Assembly: GCF_004354085.1 (NCBI RefSeq)
Contig: NZ_SMSE01000006.1
Span: 44,152-108,151, forward strand
DNA from: Seongchinamella unica
GTDB taxonomy: Bacteria; Pseudomonadota; Gammaproteobacteria; Pseudomonadales; Halieaceae
DNA length: 64,000 nucleotides
Reading direction: 5' to 3'
Part shown: in pieces, positions 36,617 to 45,427 of the stretch
How positions within the stretch are numbered: position 1 is the stretch's first letter
Layout: the number at the start of each line of letters is the position of its first letter
The notes under the pieces: generated by a model
The model's input: only the letters and a program-made list of their open reading frames with translations
Database searches by the model: none
What the model was told of the DNA's origin: nothing
Position numbers and translations under genes: made by a program

Positions 36617-38230
36617 CTATGTTAATAGCGTGTACTCGCCGGCCTCGAAGGCTTCCCGGAGTTTGAACTTCTGGATCTTGCCCGAGCCAGTCAGCGGCCA
36701 ATCGCTTACGTTTATCCAATAAGCCGGGGACTTTTGTGGCGACAGCCGTTCGCGGATAAACGCCTTCAGGTCCCCCGCGCTGGGCGGCTGGTCCGCCGAA
36801 CTGCGGATAAAACAGGCCACCTGCTCGCCCCATTTTTCATCCGGCACACCGACAACCGCAACTTCGTCGATGTCCTCGTGTTCCAACATGGCGTTTTCAA
36901 TCTCTGCCGGGAACAGGTTTTCGCCGCCACGAATAATCATTTCCTTGACCCGGCCGGTAATTTTGACATACCCGCGGGAATCCATTCGCCCCAGGTCTCC
37001 GGTGTGCAGCCAGCCTTCGCTGTCGATCGCGGCGGCGGTAGCGTCCGGATTGTCGTTGTAGCCAAGCATCACGCTATAGGCCCGGGCACAGATTTCCCCC
37101 TGCTCACCGATGGGAACCACCTGGTTGGATTGCGCATCACGAATCGATATTTCAGTGTACGCCACCGGCTGCCCGATGGTCTGGGTAAGGTCTTCGATGG
37201 TGTCGTCATACCATGCCTGGGTCAAGACCGGCGAGGTCTCGGTCTGGCCATAGACAATCTGTATCGGTGCACCAAATACCTCTTTCGCGTCGTGACATAG
37301 CTGGGGGGCAACCATTGCGCCGCCTGACATGATTCTCTGTACCGACGAAACATCGCGCCCGGTACGACGAACTTCCTCGATCAGTGCTACCAGCATCGTC
37401 GGCACACCCAGGATAAACCTGGTTTTTTCCCGTTCCACCACTTCGGCAATCATGGCCGGGTCGAACATTGGCGCGAGCAGCATGGTAGACCCCGCGCCCA
37501 GACCCCCGAGAACCAGAATGGCGCACCCGGTCGTGTGGAACAGGGGCATATTGTGAATAAACACATCTCCCGCCTCAACACCAGCACGTTGCATCGCGTC
37601 GATTCCATTGCGTACCAATCCGTGGTGGTGCAGTAACGCACCCTTGGGAAAGCCGGTGGTGCCGGACGTGTATTGAATCTGGACCGGGTCATGTGGCACG
37701 GGGTCGCGCAACGTTCCCTGTTCTTCGCCAGCAAACAGCTGGTCATGGTCTGTCAGAAGAATTCGATGGGTGATTGCCGGTATCTGCTCACAGACGCTGT
37801 CGGCGATTTCCTGCATGGGATTACCGCGAAAGTCGGCCACGTAGTAGATCGCCTCCGACCGCGACTGCTCCAGAACATACTTCAGTTCATTTTTCTGGTA
37901 CGACGGATTAACGGTGACAAGAATAACGCCGGCGAGACCGCAGGCCAGTTCCAACAACACCCATTCCGGCACGTTGTTGGCGTACACCGCGATGCGAGAG
38001 CCCTGGGCATGCCTGCTGGCGAGCGCTCGAGCGAGCCGCTCGGTATCGGCCAGCAACTCTTCATAGGTCCAGGTTCGGCCGATATTACCGCTGTAGTCGA
38101 GTTCCTTGAGCGCGGGTTGGGTTGGCGACCGAGCAGCAGACTGGCGCAGCATATCGCCGATAGTCATTGGCGCAGGTTCGTCGCCACCCTGCGCGGGAAA
38201 ATATGAGTTCTTGAGTTCGACTTTATACAC
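36617..38230 (-). CDS. Fatty-acyl-CoA synthetase (AMP-binding)
   Basis: 537-residue ANL-superfamily ligase that activates a carboxylic acid to acyl-AMP and then acyl-CoA in the cytoplasm. The AMP-binding P-loop is IQYTSGTTGFPKGALLHHHG, followed by YGQTETSPVLTQ (motif A5), GWLHTGDLG (A7), and KITGRVKEMIIRGGENLFPAEIE (A8). The C-terminal Lys lies in LTGSGKIQKFKLRE (A10). Length is normal for medium/long-chain acyl-CoA synthetases. GGGAGACAACC lies upstream of the ATG. It stands alone between the hybrid kinase and the M28 peptidase, all on the minus strand. Substrate chain length is not determined. Confidence 0.94.
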   Translation of the reverse strand: MYKVELKNSYFPAQGGDEPAPMTIGDMLRQSAARSPTQPALKELDYSGNIGRTWTYEELLADTERLARALASRHAQGSRIAVYANNVPEWVLLELACGLAGVILVTVNPSYQKNELKYVLEQSRSEAIYYVADFRGNPMQEIADSVCEQIPAITHRILLTDHDQLFAGEEQGTLRDPVPHDPVQIQYTSGTTGFPKGALLHHHGLVRNGIDAMQRAGVEAGDVFIHNMPLFHTTGCAILVLGGLGAGSTMLLAPMFDPAMIAEVVEREKTRFILGVPTMLVALIEEVRRTGRDVSSVQRIMSGGAMVAPQLCHDAKEVFGAPIQIVYGQTETSPVLTQAWYDDTIEDLTQTIGQPVAYTEISIRDAQSNQVVPIGEQGEICARAYSVMLGYNDNPDATAAAIDSEGWLHTGDLGRMDSRGYVKITGRVKEMIIRGGENLFPAEIENAMLEHEDIDEVAVVGVPDEKWGEQVACFIRSSADQPPSAGDLKAFIRERLSPQKSPAYWINVSDWPLTGSGKIQKFKLREAFEAGEYTLLT

Positions 38231-38296
38231 AGGTTGTCTCCCAACTAACCATTAATATTATCGTGCAGCCCGACTATTGGCATCCGGGCGCACCTT

Positions 38297-39967
38297 TTAT
38301 CGGGCCCTTTGGGCACTGCTGCGATCGCGTATCGCTTTGAACTCTGATTCCGGCAACCAGCCGGGCCAATCCCCATTGTTGCCCAGTTCGCGAATGATGT
38401 CATGGAACAACTCAATGTCCTGCACCGCACCGCGCAGGTCCCAGTCGGGACTCCACGCGTCGCAGGTCTGGTGATAGCAGTTACCGACGTATTCGGCGAT
38501 CCAGGCGTCACCCGCCGCACGACCGCCGTCGACCAGGTCCGCACCGCCGGCAATCCCCATCATCAGTAACACCGGCACCCCTTCGCGCGCCAGGGAGAAA
38601 TGATCGGCGCGATAAAAGAGACCGTTCTCGGGCAGGTTCTCCGGCGTGACATAGCGCCCCTGCCGTCTGGCGGCCCGCTCCAGGTAGCCCTCAAGCTCGC
38701 TTTGTCCCTCGCCGATGAGAATCACGTCATTGGCCGGTCCCGCGGTCTGCAGTATGTCCAGGGTAAAATTGGCCACCGTGGTTTCCAGCGGGTAGACCGG
38801 GTTGGCGGCGTAGGTGGCCGAGCCCAACAGGCCGCTTTCTTCAGCCGTCCACGCGGCGAAGACCACGCTGCGCTGCAGCGGAGGACCCGCCTTCAACACC
38901 CTGGCCAGCTCGATCACACCCGCTGTTCCCAGCGCGTCATCATTGGCGCCGGGGCGCACCGTCCGCCCCTCGCTGTCGGGTTCGCCCTCGCCAAAGGCGT
39001 CCCAGTGAGAAGCCACCATGAGGGTTTCATCGGCGCGGGTAGTCCCGGGTAAAAGGGCCAGTACGTTACGGCTTTCAATACGTTGAATATCGACGCTGAC
39101 CGCCGCATCGAGGCGGGTATTGGGCAGTTCGAAGGCGCTGAAGTCGGGGTGCCTGGCCAGTGTGCGCTGTTCATCCAGGTCCAGGCCCGCGGTCGCGAAC
39201 AACTGGCTGGCGGCGTCCCAATGCATCCAGCCCTGCAGTTGCATGGATCGCTCGCTGCCGGGGGGAAGGACCCTGGAAAAATTCTGCCCGGGTGAGGCAG
39301 ACGCAACCCCCCAACCATAACCCGCCGCCTTGTCCTCGTGAATAACGATCGCTGCAATCGCGCCGCGTCGTTCGGCTTCCTCAAACTTGTAGGCCCAGCG
39401 GCCATAGTATGTCATGCGCCTGCCACCAAAGCGCTCGCCTACTGGCTCGCCTTCCGCGGCCGAAAAGTCCGGGTCATTGACCAGGAACAGCGCCACCTTG
39501 CCCGCAAGATCGATATCGCCGAAGTCATCCCACTGACGCTCCGGGGCGCGCGCACCAAAACCGACAAATACCACCGGCGCATTCTCGATCCGCAGCGAAG
39601 GTCTGGACTGCAATGTAGACAGCGCCACATCCTTCCCCTGGGACAGGCCAAGACGTTGGTCGCCGGTTGTCACCACGAAGTCAGGATCTTTGACCTGGGT
39701 CTGCCACAGAGGTACGGCCTGGGTCCAGCTGCCATTCGCGGCCCCGGGCTTCAGCCCAAGCGCACTGAACTGTTCGATGAGAAAGGCTACGGTTCGGGCT
39801 TCCCCCGGTCCGCCCGGGGCGCGCCCCGCAAACTCGTCCGCAGCCATTGTCTTGACGATGGCGGACAGTCGATCCGCCTCAATGCGAGGCGTGGATGACT
39901 CCGGCGGGACAGCGGCTTGACTGCCAAGGGCAAGAAGGGCTGCGAGCACCGGCGCATAGTACTTCAT
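38297..39967 (-). CDS. M28-family zinc metallopeptidase, secreted
   Basis: 556-residue M28 aminopeptidase-like enzyme, probably acting on peptides in the periplasm. Two-zinc site residues are visible in order: His/Asp in MVASHWDAFGEG, Asp in GANDDALGTAG, Glu-Glu in WTAEESGLLGSA, Asp in FTLDILQTAGPAND, and His in YRADHFSLAREGVPV. A PA-like insertion (about 110-260) lies before the catalytic domain. ATG at 39967 is chosen: AGGAAACC lies about 6 bases upstream and a signal peptide (APVLAALLALGSQAAV) follows. The frame is open to 40279, but that part is the divergent promoter region shared with the SDR gene. Confidence 0.93.
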   Translation of the reverse strand: MKYYAPVLAALLALGSQAAVPPESSTPRIEADRLSAIVKTMAADEFAGRAPGGPGEARTVAFLIEQFSALGLKPGAANGSWTQAVPLWQTQVKDPDFVVTTGDQRLGLSQGKDVALSTLQSRPSLRIENAPVVFVGFGARAPERQWDDFGDIDLAGKVALFLVNDPDFSAAEGEPVGERFGGRRMTYYGRWAYKFEEAERRGAIAAIVIHEDKAAGYGWGVASASPGQNFSRVLPPGSERSMQLQGWMHWDAASQLFATAGLDLDEQRTLARHPDFSAFELPNTRLDAAVSVDIQRIESRNVLALLPGTTRADETLMVASHWDAFGEGEPDSEGRTVRPGANDDALGTAGVIELARVLKAGPPLQRSVVFAAWTAEESGLLGSATYAANPVYPLETTVANFTLDILQTAGPANDVILIGEGQSELEGYLERAARRQGRYVTPENLPENGLFYRADHFSLAREGVPVLLMMGIAGGADLVDGGRAAGDAWIAEYVGNCYHQTCDAWSPDWDLRGAVQDIELFHDIIRELGNNGDWPGWLPESEFKAIRDRSSAQRAR

Positions 39968-40220
39968 TCGGGTTTCCTGTGTTTGCCAGTGCTGTGAGTC
40001 TAGCAGCATTTGTGGCGGTCGGCTGACTGCCCGGACTGGTGTAGACCGCGCTGTCCGGGCCCGCAGGTCACGCCCATTGTACTGGCTCTTTGCTGCCGTC
40101 TCCGGGCCGGTATCGCAGTGGTACTTCCCCCGGGCCAGCCCCTGGCGAAGATATACAGTAGACTCGCTCCCAGCTTCTAACGGCGGACAGCAGCAAAACG
40201 CGCACAGGAACATAGAGGAC

Positions 40221-41159
40221 GTGGACGAAAAAATAGCAATTGTGACCGGCGCCCATGCCGGGCTCGGATACAACACCACCCAGAAACTGCTCCGGGAGGG
40301 CTACTCGGTGGTCATGGGCTGCCGCTGCCTGGAAACGGCCAACACCGCCCGGGAGCAGCTGCTGAAGGAGGCACCGGAAGCGAACCTGGAGATCATCCCG
40401 CTGGATCTGTCAGTACCCGACTCGGTGGCGGCATTCAGCGACGCTTTTGCCGCCCGCTTCGGACGCCTTAACCTGCTGATCAATAATGCCGCGATCATGG
40501 GCGTCCCGCTAACGCGCAATGACGCGGGTTTTGAGCTGCACCTGGCGACCAATTACCTCGGTCCCTTCGCGCTGACCGGGCTCCTGCTACCGTACTTCGA
40601 GGGTGATCAGCCGGGACGCATCGTCAACGTGGGCCGCCTCGCCCACCGGATCGGGAAACTGCCACTGGATGACATCAATTGGCAGCGTGACCACTATAAA
40701 CCCATGGCCGCCTATGACCGCAGCAAACTGGCCTGGCAATGTTTCACCCAGGAGCTCGCAAGGCGCCTGGCCGCCTGCGACAGCACGGTCATCGCCGTCG
40801 GCGCTCACCCCGGCTTTGCCGCTACGGAGATTGGCAACAAGAGCGGTTACACCCAACCCAAGGGCCCCCTCCGCCAATGGTTCCTGGACCGCATGAGAGG
40901 GTTGATACCCGGTCCCGAGGTGGCCTGTGAGCCCATCATGCTCGCCGCTTTGGGTGAAGAGGTGGAAAACGGCGACTACTGCGGCCCCGGCGGCTTCATG
41001 GAATTCAAGGGTGCGTCTGCCCCCGCGAAGGTCCACAAGCTGGCCCACGATGAGGATACCGGCCGGCGCCTGTGGGCACTGAGTGAGGAGATGACCGGGG
41101 TGTATTTTCTGTCAGCCGGCGCCACCACCCCCGGTGGGCCTCCTCCCAATACCTGCTAG
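40221..41159 (+). CDS. Short-chain dehydrogenase/reductase (retinol dehydrogenase/WWOX-like)
   Basis: 312-residue SDR. The NAD(P)-binding TGxxxGxG motif is TGAHAGLG (9-16), LLINNAAIMG is the NNAG motif, and the catalytic Tyr165-Lys169 is in YDRSK. The extended C-terminus and the LINNAAIMG/LATNYLGPFALTG pattern resemble the retinol-dehydrogenase/WWOX-like group of SDRs that act on hydrophobic alcohols or ketones. GTG at 40221 is chosen because it opens exactly at the Rossmann domain and AGGA lies about 11 bases upstream; the frame is open to 40077 but that overlaps the divergent peptidase's leader. It is transcribed divergently from the M28 peptidase. Confidence 0.87.
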   Translation: MDEKIAIVTGAHAGLGYNTTQKLLREGYSVVMGCRCLETANTAREQLLKEAPEANLEIIPLDLSVPDSVAAFSDAFAARFGRLNLLINNAAIMGVPLTRNDAGFELHLATNYLGPFALTGLLLPYFEGDQPGRIVNVGRLAHRIGKLPLDDINWQRDHYKPMAAYDRSKLAWQCFTQELARRLAACDSTVIAVGAHPGFAATEIGNKSGYTQPKGPLRQWFLDRMRGLIPGPEVACEPIMLAALGEEVENGDYCGPGGFMEFKGASAPAKVHKLAHDEDTGRRLWALSEEMTGVYFLSAGATTPGGPPPNTC

Positions 41160-41250
41160 GCAGCAACTGACCCCGGTGTGAGGCGGGCGCATCCTGGCCA
41201 TGACAACAAACTGCCAGGGTGACTGGCACATTGAAGCGGCAGCCTTTCCT

Positions 41251-42003
41251 TTAACTCAGCGCATAATCCACGGCGCCTTCAATCGAATCGACCAGTTGGA
41301 ACTCACCTTCGATACGCTGCTCATCCCCGGGCTGGTACTTGCCGGTGCGCACCAGGCAGGCGCCGATACCGGCCCGTAGCGCACCTTCCACATCCCCGAA
41401 TACATCATCGCCTACCATCATCGTACGCTCTGGAGTCGAGCTGGTGGAGGCAAGCACCAGCCGAAAGAATTCGGCTGAAGGCTTACCCACGATGGTGGCC
41501 TCAACACCTGCCGCAAACTCCACTGCCCGGATAAACCCGCCCACATCCATCAGCAGTTCGTCCCCGGATTTGTAGTATCGGTTGGTACCTACTCCCAGCA
41601 GTGGCGCGCCCGCCTGGCAAACCTGAAACGCCCGGTTGAGATTACGATAATTGAAGCCGTCTACAGCATCGGCAATGAAGACAGCGTTAGGGTTGTTCTG
41701 GTCCATGTCGGCAAATTCACTGAGGATATTTTCGTGCACCAGGCAAAACGGCCGGAGCCGGCGCTCCAGCAGCCATTGCCGGGCGGCATCGACAGCGGTA
41801 AAGAGTTGCTGGTCCTGAACCGTAAAACCGAGGTCGTGCAGGTGCTGCAACAGGTCGGCGCGAGTCCTCTGCGAGGTGTTGGTCACAAAACGCAGTTCCA
41901 GGTCACTGCGCTGGACCCGTTCGACCGCTTCCCGTGCTCCCGGTATCAGTGTTTCACCGTCGTAAAGCACGCCACTCAGGTCCAGGAACAGTGCGTCTAT
42001 CAT
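41251..42003 (-). CDS. HAD-IIA phosphatase, LHPP-like
   Basis: 250-residue HAD hydrolase of the IIA (C2-cap) type. The nucleophile is Asp8 in [12 protein letters not shown], with Ser10 where most HADs have the second Asp. The same D-x-S-G-V-L-Y-D pattern occurs in LHPP (phospholysine/phosphohistidine inorganic pyrophosphate phosphatase), which I take as its closest relative. Motif II is VTNTSQRTR, motif III/IV Lys in [10 protein letters not shown] and the Asp pair in [14 protein letters not shown]. It lies 40 bases behind hppA on the same strand with TGGAGAACGAC before the ATG, so both are probably co-transcribed and both may act on pyrophosphate. Confidence 0.87.
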   Translation of the reverse strand: MIDALFLDLSGVLYDGETLIPGAREAVERVQRSDLELRFVTNTSQRTRADLLQHLHDLGFTVQDQQLFTAVDAARQWLLERRLRPFCLVHENILSEFADMDQNNPNAVFIADAVDGFNYRNLNRAFQVCQAGAPLLGVGTNRYYKSGDELLMDVGGFIRAVEFAAGVEATIVGKPSAEFFRLVLASTSSTPERTMMVGDDVFGDVEGALRAGIGACLVRTGKYQPGDEQRIEGEFQLVDSIEGAVDYALS

Positions 42004-42043
42004 TGTCGTTCTCCATTACCGCCCAAGCGCGGTGTAGCCCCTG

Positions 42044-44233
42044 TCAAAGGCTCCAGGATACAGCCAGTCCGGCCACCGTGATCGCAATGATACTCATCAG
42101 CTTGACGAGGATATTGAGGCTGGGGCCGGAGGTGTCCTTCAATGGATCGCCCACCGTATCGCCGATCACAGCAGCCCGGTGTGCCGCAGAGCCTTTGCCA
42201 CCGTGATGGCCGGCCTCAATGTACTTCTTGGCGTTGTCCCAGGCACCCCCTGAATTTGACAGGAAGACGGCCAGCACGAAGCCGGTGGACAGGGCGCCCA
42301 CCAGCAGGCCGATCACCCCCGGCACTCCCAGCAACACACTGACGGCGAGGGGGGCAGTCACTGCCAGCAGTGAGGGTGCGATCATTTCCCGCTGGGCTGC
42401 GGCGGTAGATATCTCCACACAACGGGTATAGTCGGGCTCTGAGCTGCCCGCCAGAATGCCCGGGTCCGCCGCGAATTGACGGCGCACTTCAATCACCATC
42501 TGGCCAGCGGCACGGCCGACCGCCTGCATGGTCATGCCACTGAAAACAAAGGCGACCATGGCTCCCAGGAAGACCGACACCAGCACCACCGGGTTCAGTA
42601 GCGTAACGTTGAAATACAGCATGAAATCAGCGAGGTCCGCCTGCCCGGTGGCAACGATAAGCCCGTCGCGCAGCTCCAGCATGTGCTGGCCCACACGCAA
42701 AAGCTCGATTCGAACCACTTCCAGGTAGGTGGCGATAAGGGCCATGGCAGTGAGGGCCGCAGAGCCAATGGCAAACCCCTTGCCGGTGGCGGCTGTCGTG
42801 TTCCCGAGGGAATCCAGGGCGTCGGTACGCGCCCTGACCTCGGGGCCCAGTCCGCTCATTTCGGCATTGCCACCGGCATTGTCAGCAATCGGACCATAGG
42901 CATCACTGGCAAGGGTAATGCCCAGTGTCGACAACATGCCCACCGCGGCGACCGCCACACCGTAAAGCCCCTCGCTGATATTGCCCGGATCGAAACCCGC
43001 ACCCGACAGGAACGCCAGCAGGGTGCCGGTGACCACCGCCAGGACCGGCAGCGCGGTCGACAGCATGCCGGTGCCCAGGCCGGAGATCAGAGCCGTGGCC
43101 GCCCCCTCTTCCGCCGCTGCGGCGATCGAGCGAGTCGGGGCATGAGACGCGGAAGTGGCGTGTTCCGTGGCCCGGCCGATCACCACGCCGGTGACCAGCC
43201 CCGCAGCCACCGCGCCCCAGATCCCCCAGAGATTGGGCATATCCATCCAGTAAAATACCAGCGGGGAGGCAAGCAGCACTGTCGCTGCCGAAGTATTGGT
43301 GCCCCGGGCCAGGGCGCGCAGCAGTTCCTCCTGGTCTGCTCCTTCCCGGGTCCGGACCAGGAAAATACCCGCTACCGACAACAGCAGGCCCAAACCGGCG
43401 ATAACAAACGGTGCGCAGACTGCACTGACCTGGTCCTGTGGGGCGGTGGTATAGGCGGCGGCCCCAAGCGCGCTGGCGGCGAGAATCGAGCCACAATAGG
43501 ATTCGAAGAGATCTGCGCCCATGCCGGCGACATCGCCGACGTTATCGCCGACGTTGTCGGCAATAACCGCGGGGTTGCGCGGATCGTCCTCGGGGATACC
43601 GGCTTCTACCTTTCCCACCAGATCAGCACCCACATCGGCCGCCTTGGTATATATGCCGCCGCCGACCCTGGCGAACAGCGCCTGCAGGGATGCGCCCATA
43701 CTAAAGGTGAGTACGGTTGTTGTTACCAGCACCAGGCGGTGCCCATCCTCTGCAGGAGGTGTCGACCAGTCAATCACCAGCAGCCAGAAAACCGCACTTC
43801 CCAGGCCAAGTCCCACCACCGTGAGGCCGATGACCGCGCCACTGCGAAAGGCGATACGCAGTCCCCGGGGCAGTGAGGATCGGGCGGCAGCAGCAGTGCG
43901 GCCCGAAGCGAGCGTGGCGGTTTGCATCCCGCAGTATCCGGCAAGGGCAGAAAAGAACCCGCCACACAGGAACGTCAGCGGCAACCAACGGCTCTGCAGC
44001 CCTGTGCCAAAGGCGAGGACTGCGAACAGCAGCGCCAGGCCGGTGAACACCCAGAGCATGATTCGATACTGCCGCTTGAGGTAGGCCATGGCGCCCGCTC
44101 GCACATGAGCCCCTATGCGGCGCATGGCTGGCGTACCTTCGTCCTGGCGCCGCATTTCCAGGAAAAAGACCAGGGCAAATCCCAGGCCGACTGCGGCCGC
44201 AGCGGGTGCCAGCCAGAATAAGGGCTCAGTCAT
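42044..44233 (-). CDS. hppA: Membrane-bound ion-translocating pyrophosphatase, K+-dependent type
   Basis: 729-residue integral membrane pyrophosphatase that couples PPi hydrolysis to H+ or Na+ pumping. About 16 TM helices are expected. The substrate-binding loop reads [20 protein letters not shown], then [19 protein letters not shown], and a later block has [13 protein letters not shown]; the C-terminal block contains [13 protein letters not shown] and [14 protein letters not shown]. The K+-requirement motif is [10 protein letters not shown]. Ala at the site where K+-independent pumps carry Lys (GNTTKAT) predicts K+ dependence. Whether it moves H+, Na+ or both cannot be read safely from GADLFESY. 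It is followed by the LHPP-like HAD gene. Confidence 0.95.
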   Translation of the reverse strand: MTEPLFWLAPAAAAVGLGFALVFFLEMRRQDEGTPAMRRIGAHVRAGAMAYLKRQYRIMLWVFTGLALLFAVLAFGTGLQSRWLPLTFLCGGFFSALAGYCGMQTATLASGRTAAAARSSLPRGLRIAFRSGAVIGLTVVGLGLGSAVFWLLVIDWSTPPAEDGHRLVLVTTTVLTFSMGASLQALFARVGGGIYTKAADVGADLVGKVEAGIPEDDPRNPAVIADNVGDNVGDVAGMGADLFESYCGSILAASALGAAAYTTAPQDQVSAVCAPFVIAGLGLLLSVAGIFLVRTREGADQEELLRALARGTNTSAATVLLASPLVFYWMDMPNLWGIWGAVAAGLVTGVVIGRATEHATSASHAPTRSIAAAAEEGAATALISGLGTGMLSTALPVLAVVTGTLLAFLSGAGFDPGNISEGLYGVAVAAVGMLSTLGITLASDAYGPIADNAGGNAEMSGLGPEVRARTDALDSLGNTTAATGKGFAIGSAALTAMALIATYLEVVRIELLRVGQHMLELRDGLIVATGQADLADFMLYFNVTLLNPVVLVSVFLGAMVAFVFSGMTMQAVGRAAGQMVIEVRRQFAADPGILAGSSEPDYTRCVEISTAAAQREMIAPSLLAVTAPLAVSVLLGVPGVIGLLVGALSTGFVLAVFLSNSGGAWDNAKKYIEAGHHGGKGSAAHRAAVIGDTVGDPLKDTSGPSLNILVKLMSIIAITVAGLAVSWSL

Positions 44234-44270
44234 CGCGGGTCCGCTACCGGTTCAAAGTGGCAGCAATTCA

Positions 44271-45050
44271 TCACAGGGTCTGCGCCGAACGCCACCACGG
44301 GAAGTGATGCGCTTCCAGCTCGCCAACAGAGGGAAAACGGTAAAAGGCAAAATCCTGCTGGTCCCCGACGTAGAACCCCCCTCGAATCGTCCGGTAATAA
44401 ACACCCTCATCAACCCGTTTCAGGAATAACTTGCTGGGTTTGCTGTTTCCCTCCAGCAAGCGGGACAGAATTTCCCGGAGGTGCTGCATATTAGGGTAAG
44501 GCAGGTCGTCCGCCTCACCGTTCAAGGGATCCTCGGCCAGCCCCCCCAGGGCCAGCTGCGAAAAGGCGATGCGGGGCACATGAACCGGCTTACTCGGGTC
44601 GGTGATTGCGCGACAGAAATCCCTCGGTTCCAGACAGCTGGCAACCATGGGATCGATCGGGCAGAACTCCTGGTACAGGTGAGCCCTGGGTCCCGGCTCA
44701 GGCTCGTACTGCGATCGCGCCAGTTCCAGGGTGAGGCCGTCCCGGGTTACCAGGTACAGCTTGCGCAGCGCGGAAACCGGTATCCGGGAAAGCACCCGGT
44801 AAATGGCCAGGTATACGGACTTCTTCGGGTTGCCGTCCGGGTGCGCAACGCAGCGTTCGCCGATCAACTCCAGCGGGAATTCGTCTGCCGGCACGCCAGC
44901 AGGGTCGACCTCGAAAAAGATAGCCTCACCCCGTGAGTGAACCCGTGTGCCTACCGCGTAATAGTGCCCAAACTCCTCTGGCTCCAGCATGGAGGCAATC
45001 AGCCCCTGTGGAATCAGGGACAGGTACAGGTACAGGCGCGTATTACTCAT
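44271..45050 (-). CDS. Conserved protein of unknown function
   Basis: 259-residue soluble protein with no signal peptide or TM helix. I do not recognise a domain. It opens SNTRLYLYLSLIPQGLIASM, has Tyr/Phe-rich segments (EEFGHYYAVGTRVHSRGEAI, IRGGFYVGDQQDFAFYRFP) and an acidic Pro-rich middle. The frame is open back to 45122 but ATG at 45050 has AGGCGG 6-7 bases upstream and gives a natural N-terminus; an ATG at 45056 has no spacing for a ribosome site. It lies 37 bases upstream of hppA on the same strand, so it may be the first gene of an hppA-HAD operon. Function unknown. Confidence 0.75.
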   Translation of the reverse strand: MSNTRLYLYLSLIPQGLIASMLEPEEFGHYYAVGTRVHSRGEAIFFEVDPAGVPADEFPLELIGERCVAHPDGNPKKSVYLAIYRVLSRIPVSALRKLYLVTRDGLTLELARSQYEPEPGPRAHLYQEFCPIDPMVASCLEPRDFCRAITDPSKPVHVPRIAFSQLALGGLAEDPLNGEADDLPYPNMQHLREILSRLLEGNSKPSKLFLKRVDEGVYYRTIRGGFYVGDQQDFAFYRFPSVGELEAHHFPWWRSAQTL

Positions 45051-45296
45051 GGCCATCCGCCTGTGCCAGCGTCTCCCCAATGCGGGCGATTTGGGCGCTG
45101 CCCATGACTGCCAACACCGCATGTTCCATTTTGTGCATAATCCGATCCAAGCCCTGACTCCTGCCGCTTTACGCTACTGCCGATGACAAGTTTAGCCGAA
45201 AATATCAAATGGCCGTCGTCAACGGACAGGAGTCATGCGTTCATTGAACTGTTGCCGCTAATGGACATGGTGCTCTACAGTGAGCAACAACGACAG

Positions 45297-45407
45297 ATTT
45301 GGGATCAGATTTGGGGTCAGAGTAAAAACTGATCCAGCTTGGATTAAGCAATGATCGCTAACTAGCAGTTTTTACTCTGACCCCAAATTTTTACTCTGAC
45401 CCCAAAT
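45297..45407. repeat. REP-like inverted repeat built from 'tttggggtcagagtaaaa' units
   Basis: A partial unit at 45297-45310 and a full unit at 45309-45330 (tttggggtcagagtaaaa) face two inverted copies at 45368-45388 and 45387-45407, separated by about 36 bases. The arms pair perfectly over more than 20 bp, so the region can fold as a long hairpin. The same unit occurs twice in direct orientation at 63805-63848. The pattern resembles short palindromic elements mobilised by REP-associated (Y1) transposases; no such transposase is in the window. It lies just upstream of the M16 peptidase and may affect its promoter. Confidence 0.8.
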
Positions 45408-45427
45408 ATTTGACGGAGATTCCCGCC

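Noticed and set aside
45235..45333. 32-codon + strand ORF ending in the REP-like repeat
   Set aside because: Ribosome site too close to the ATG, half of it is repeat sequence, and no known product.
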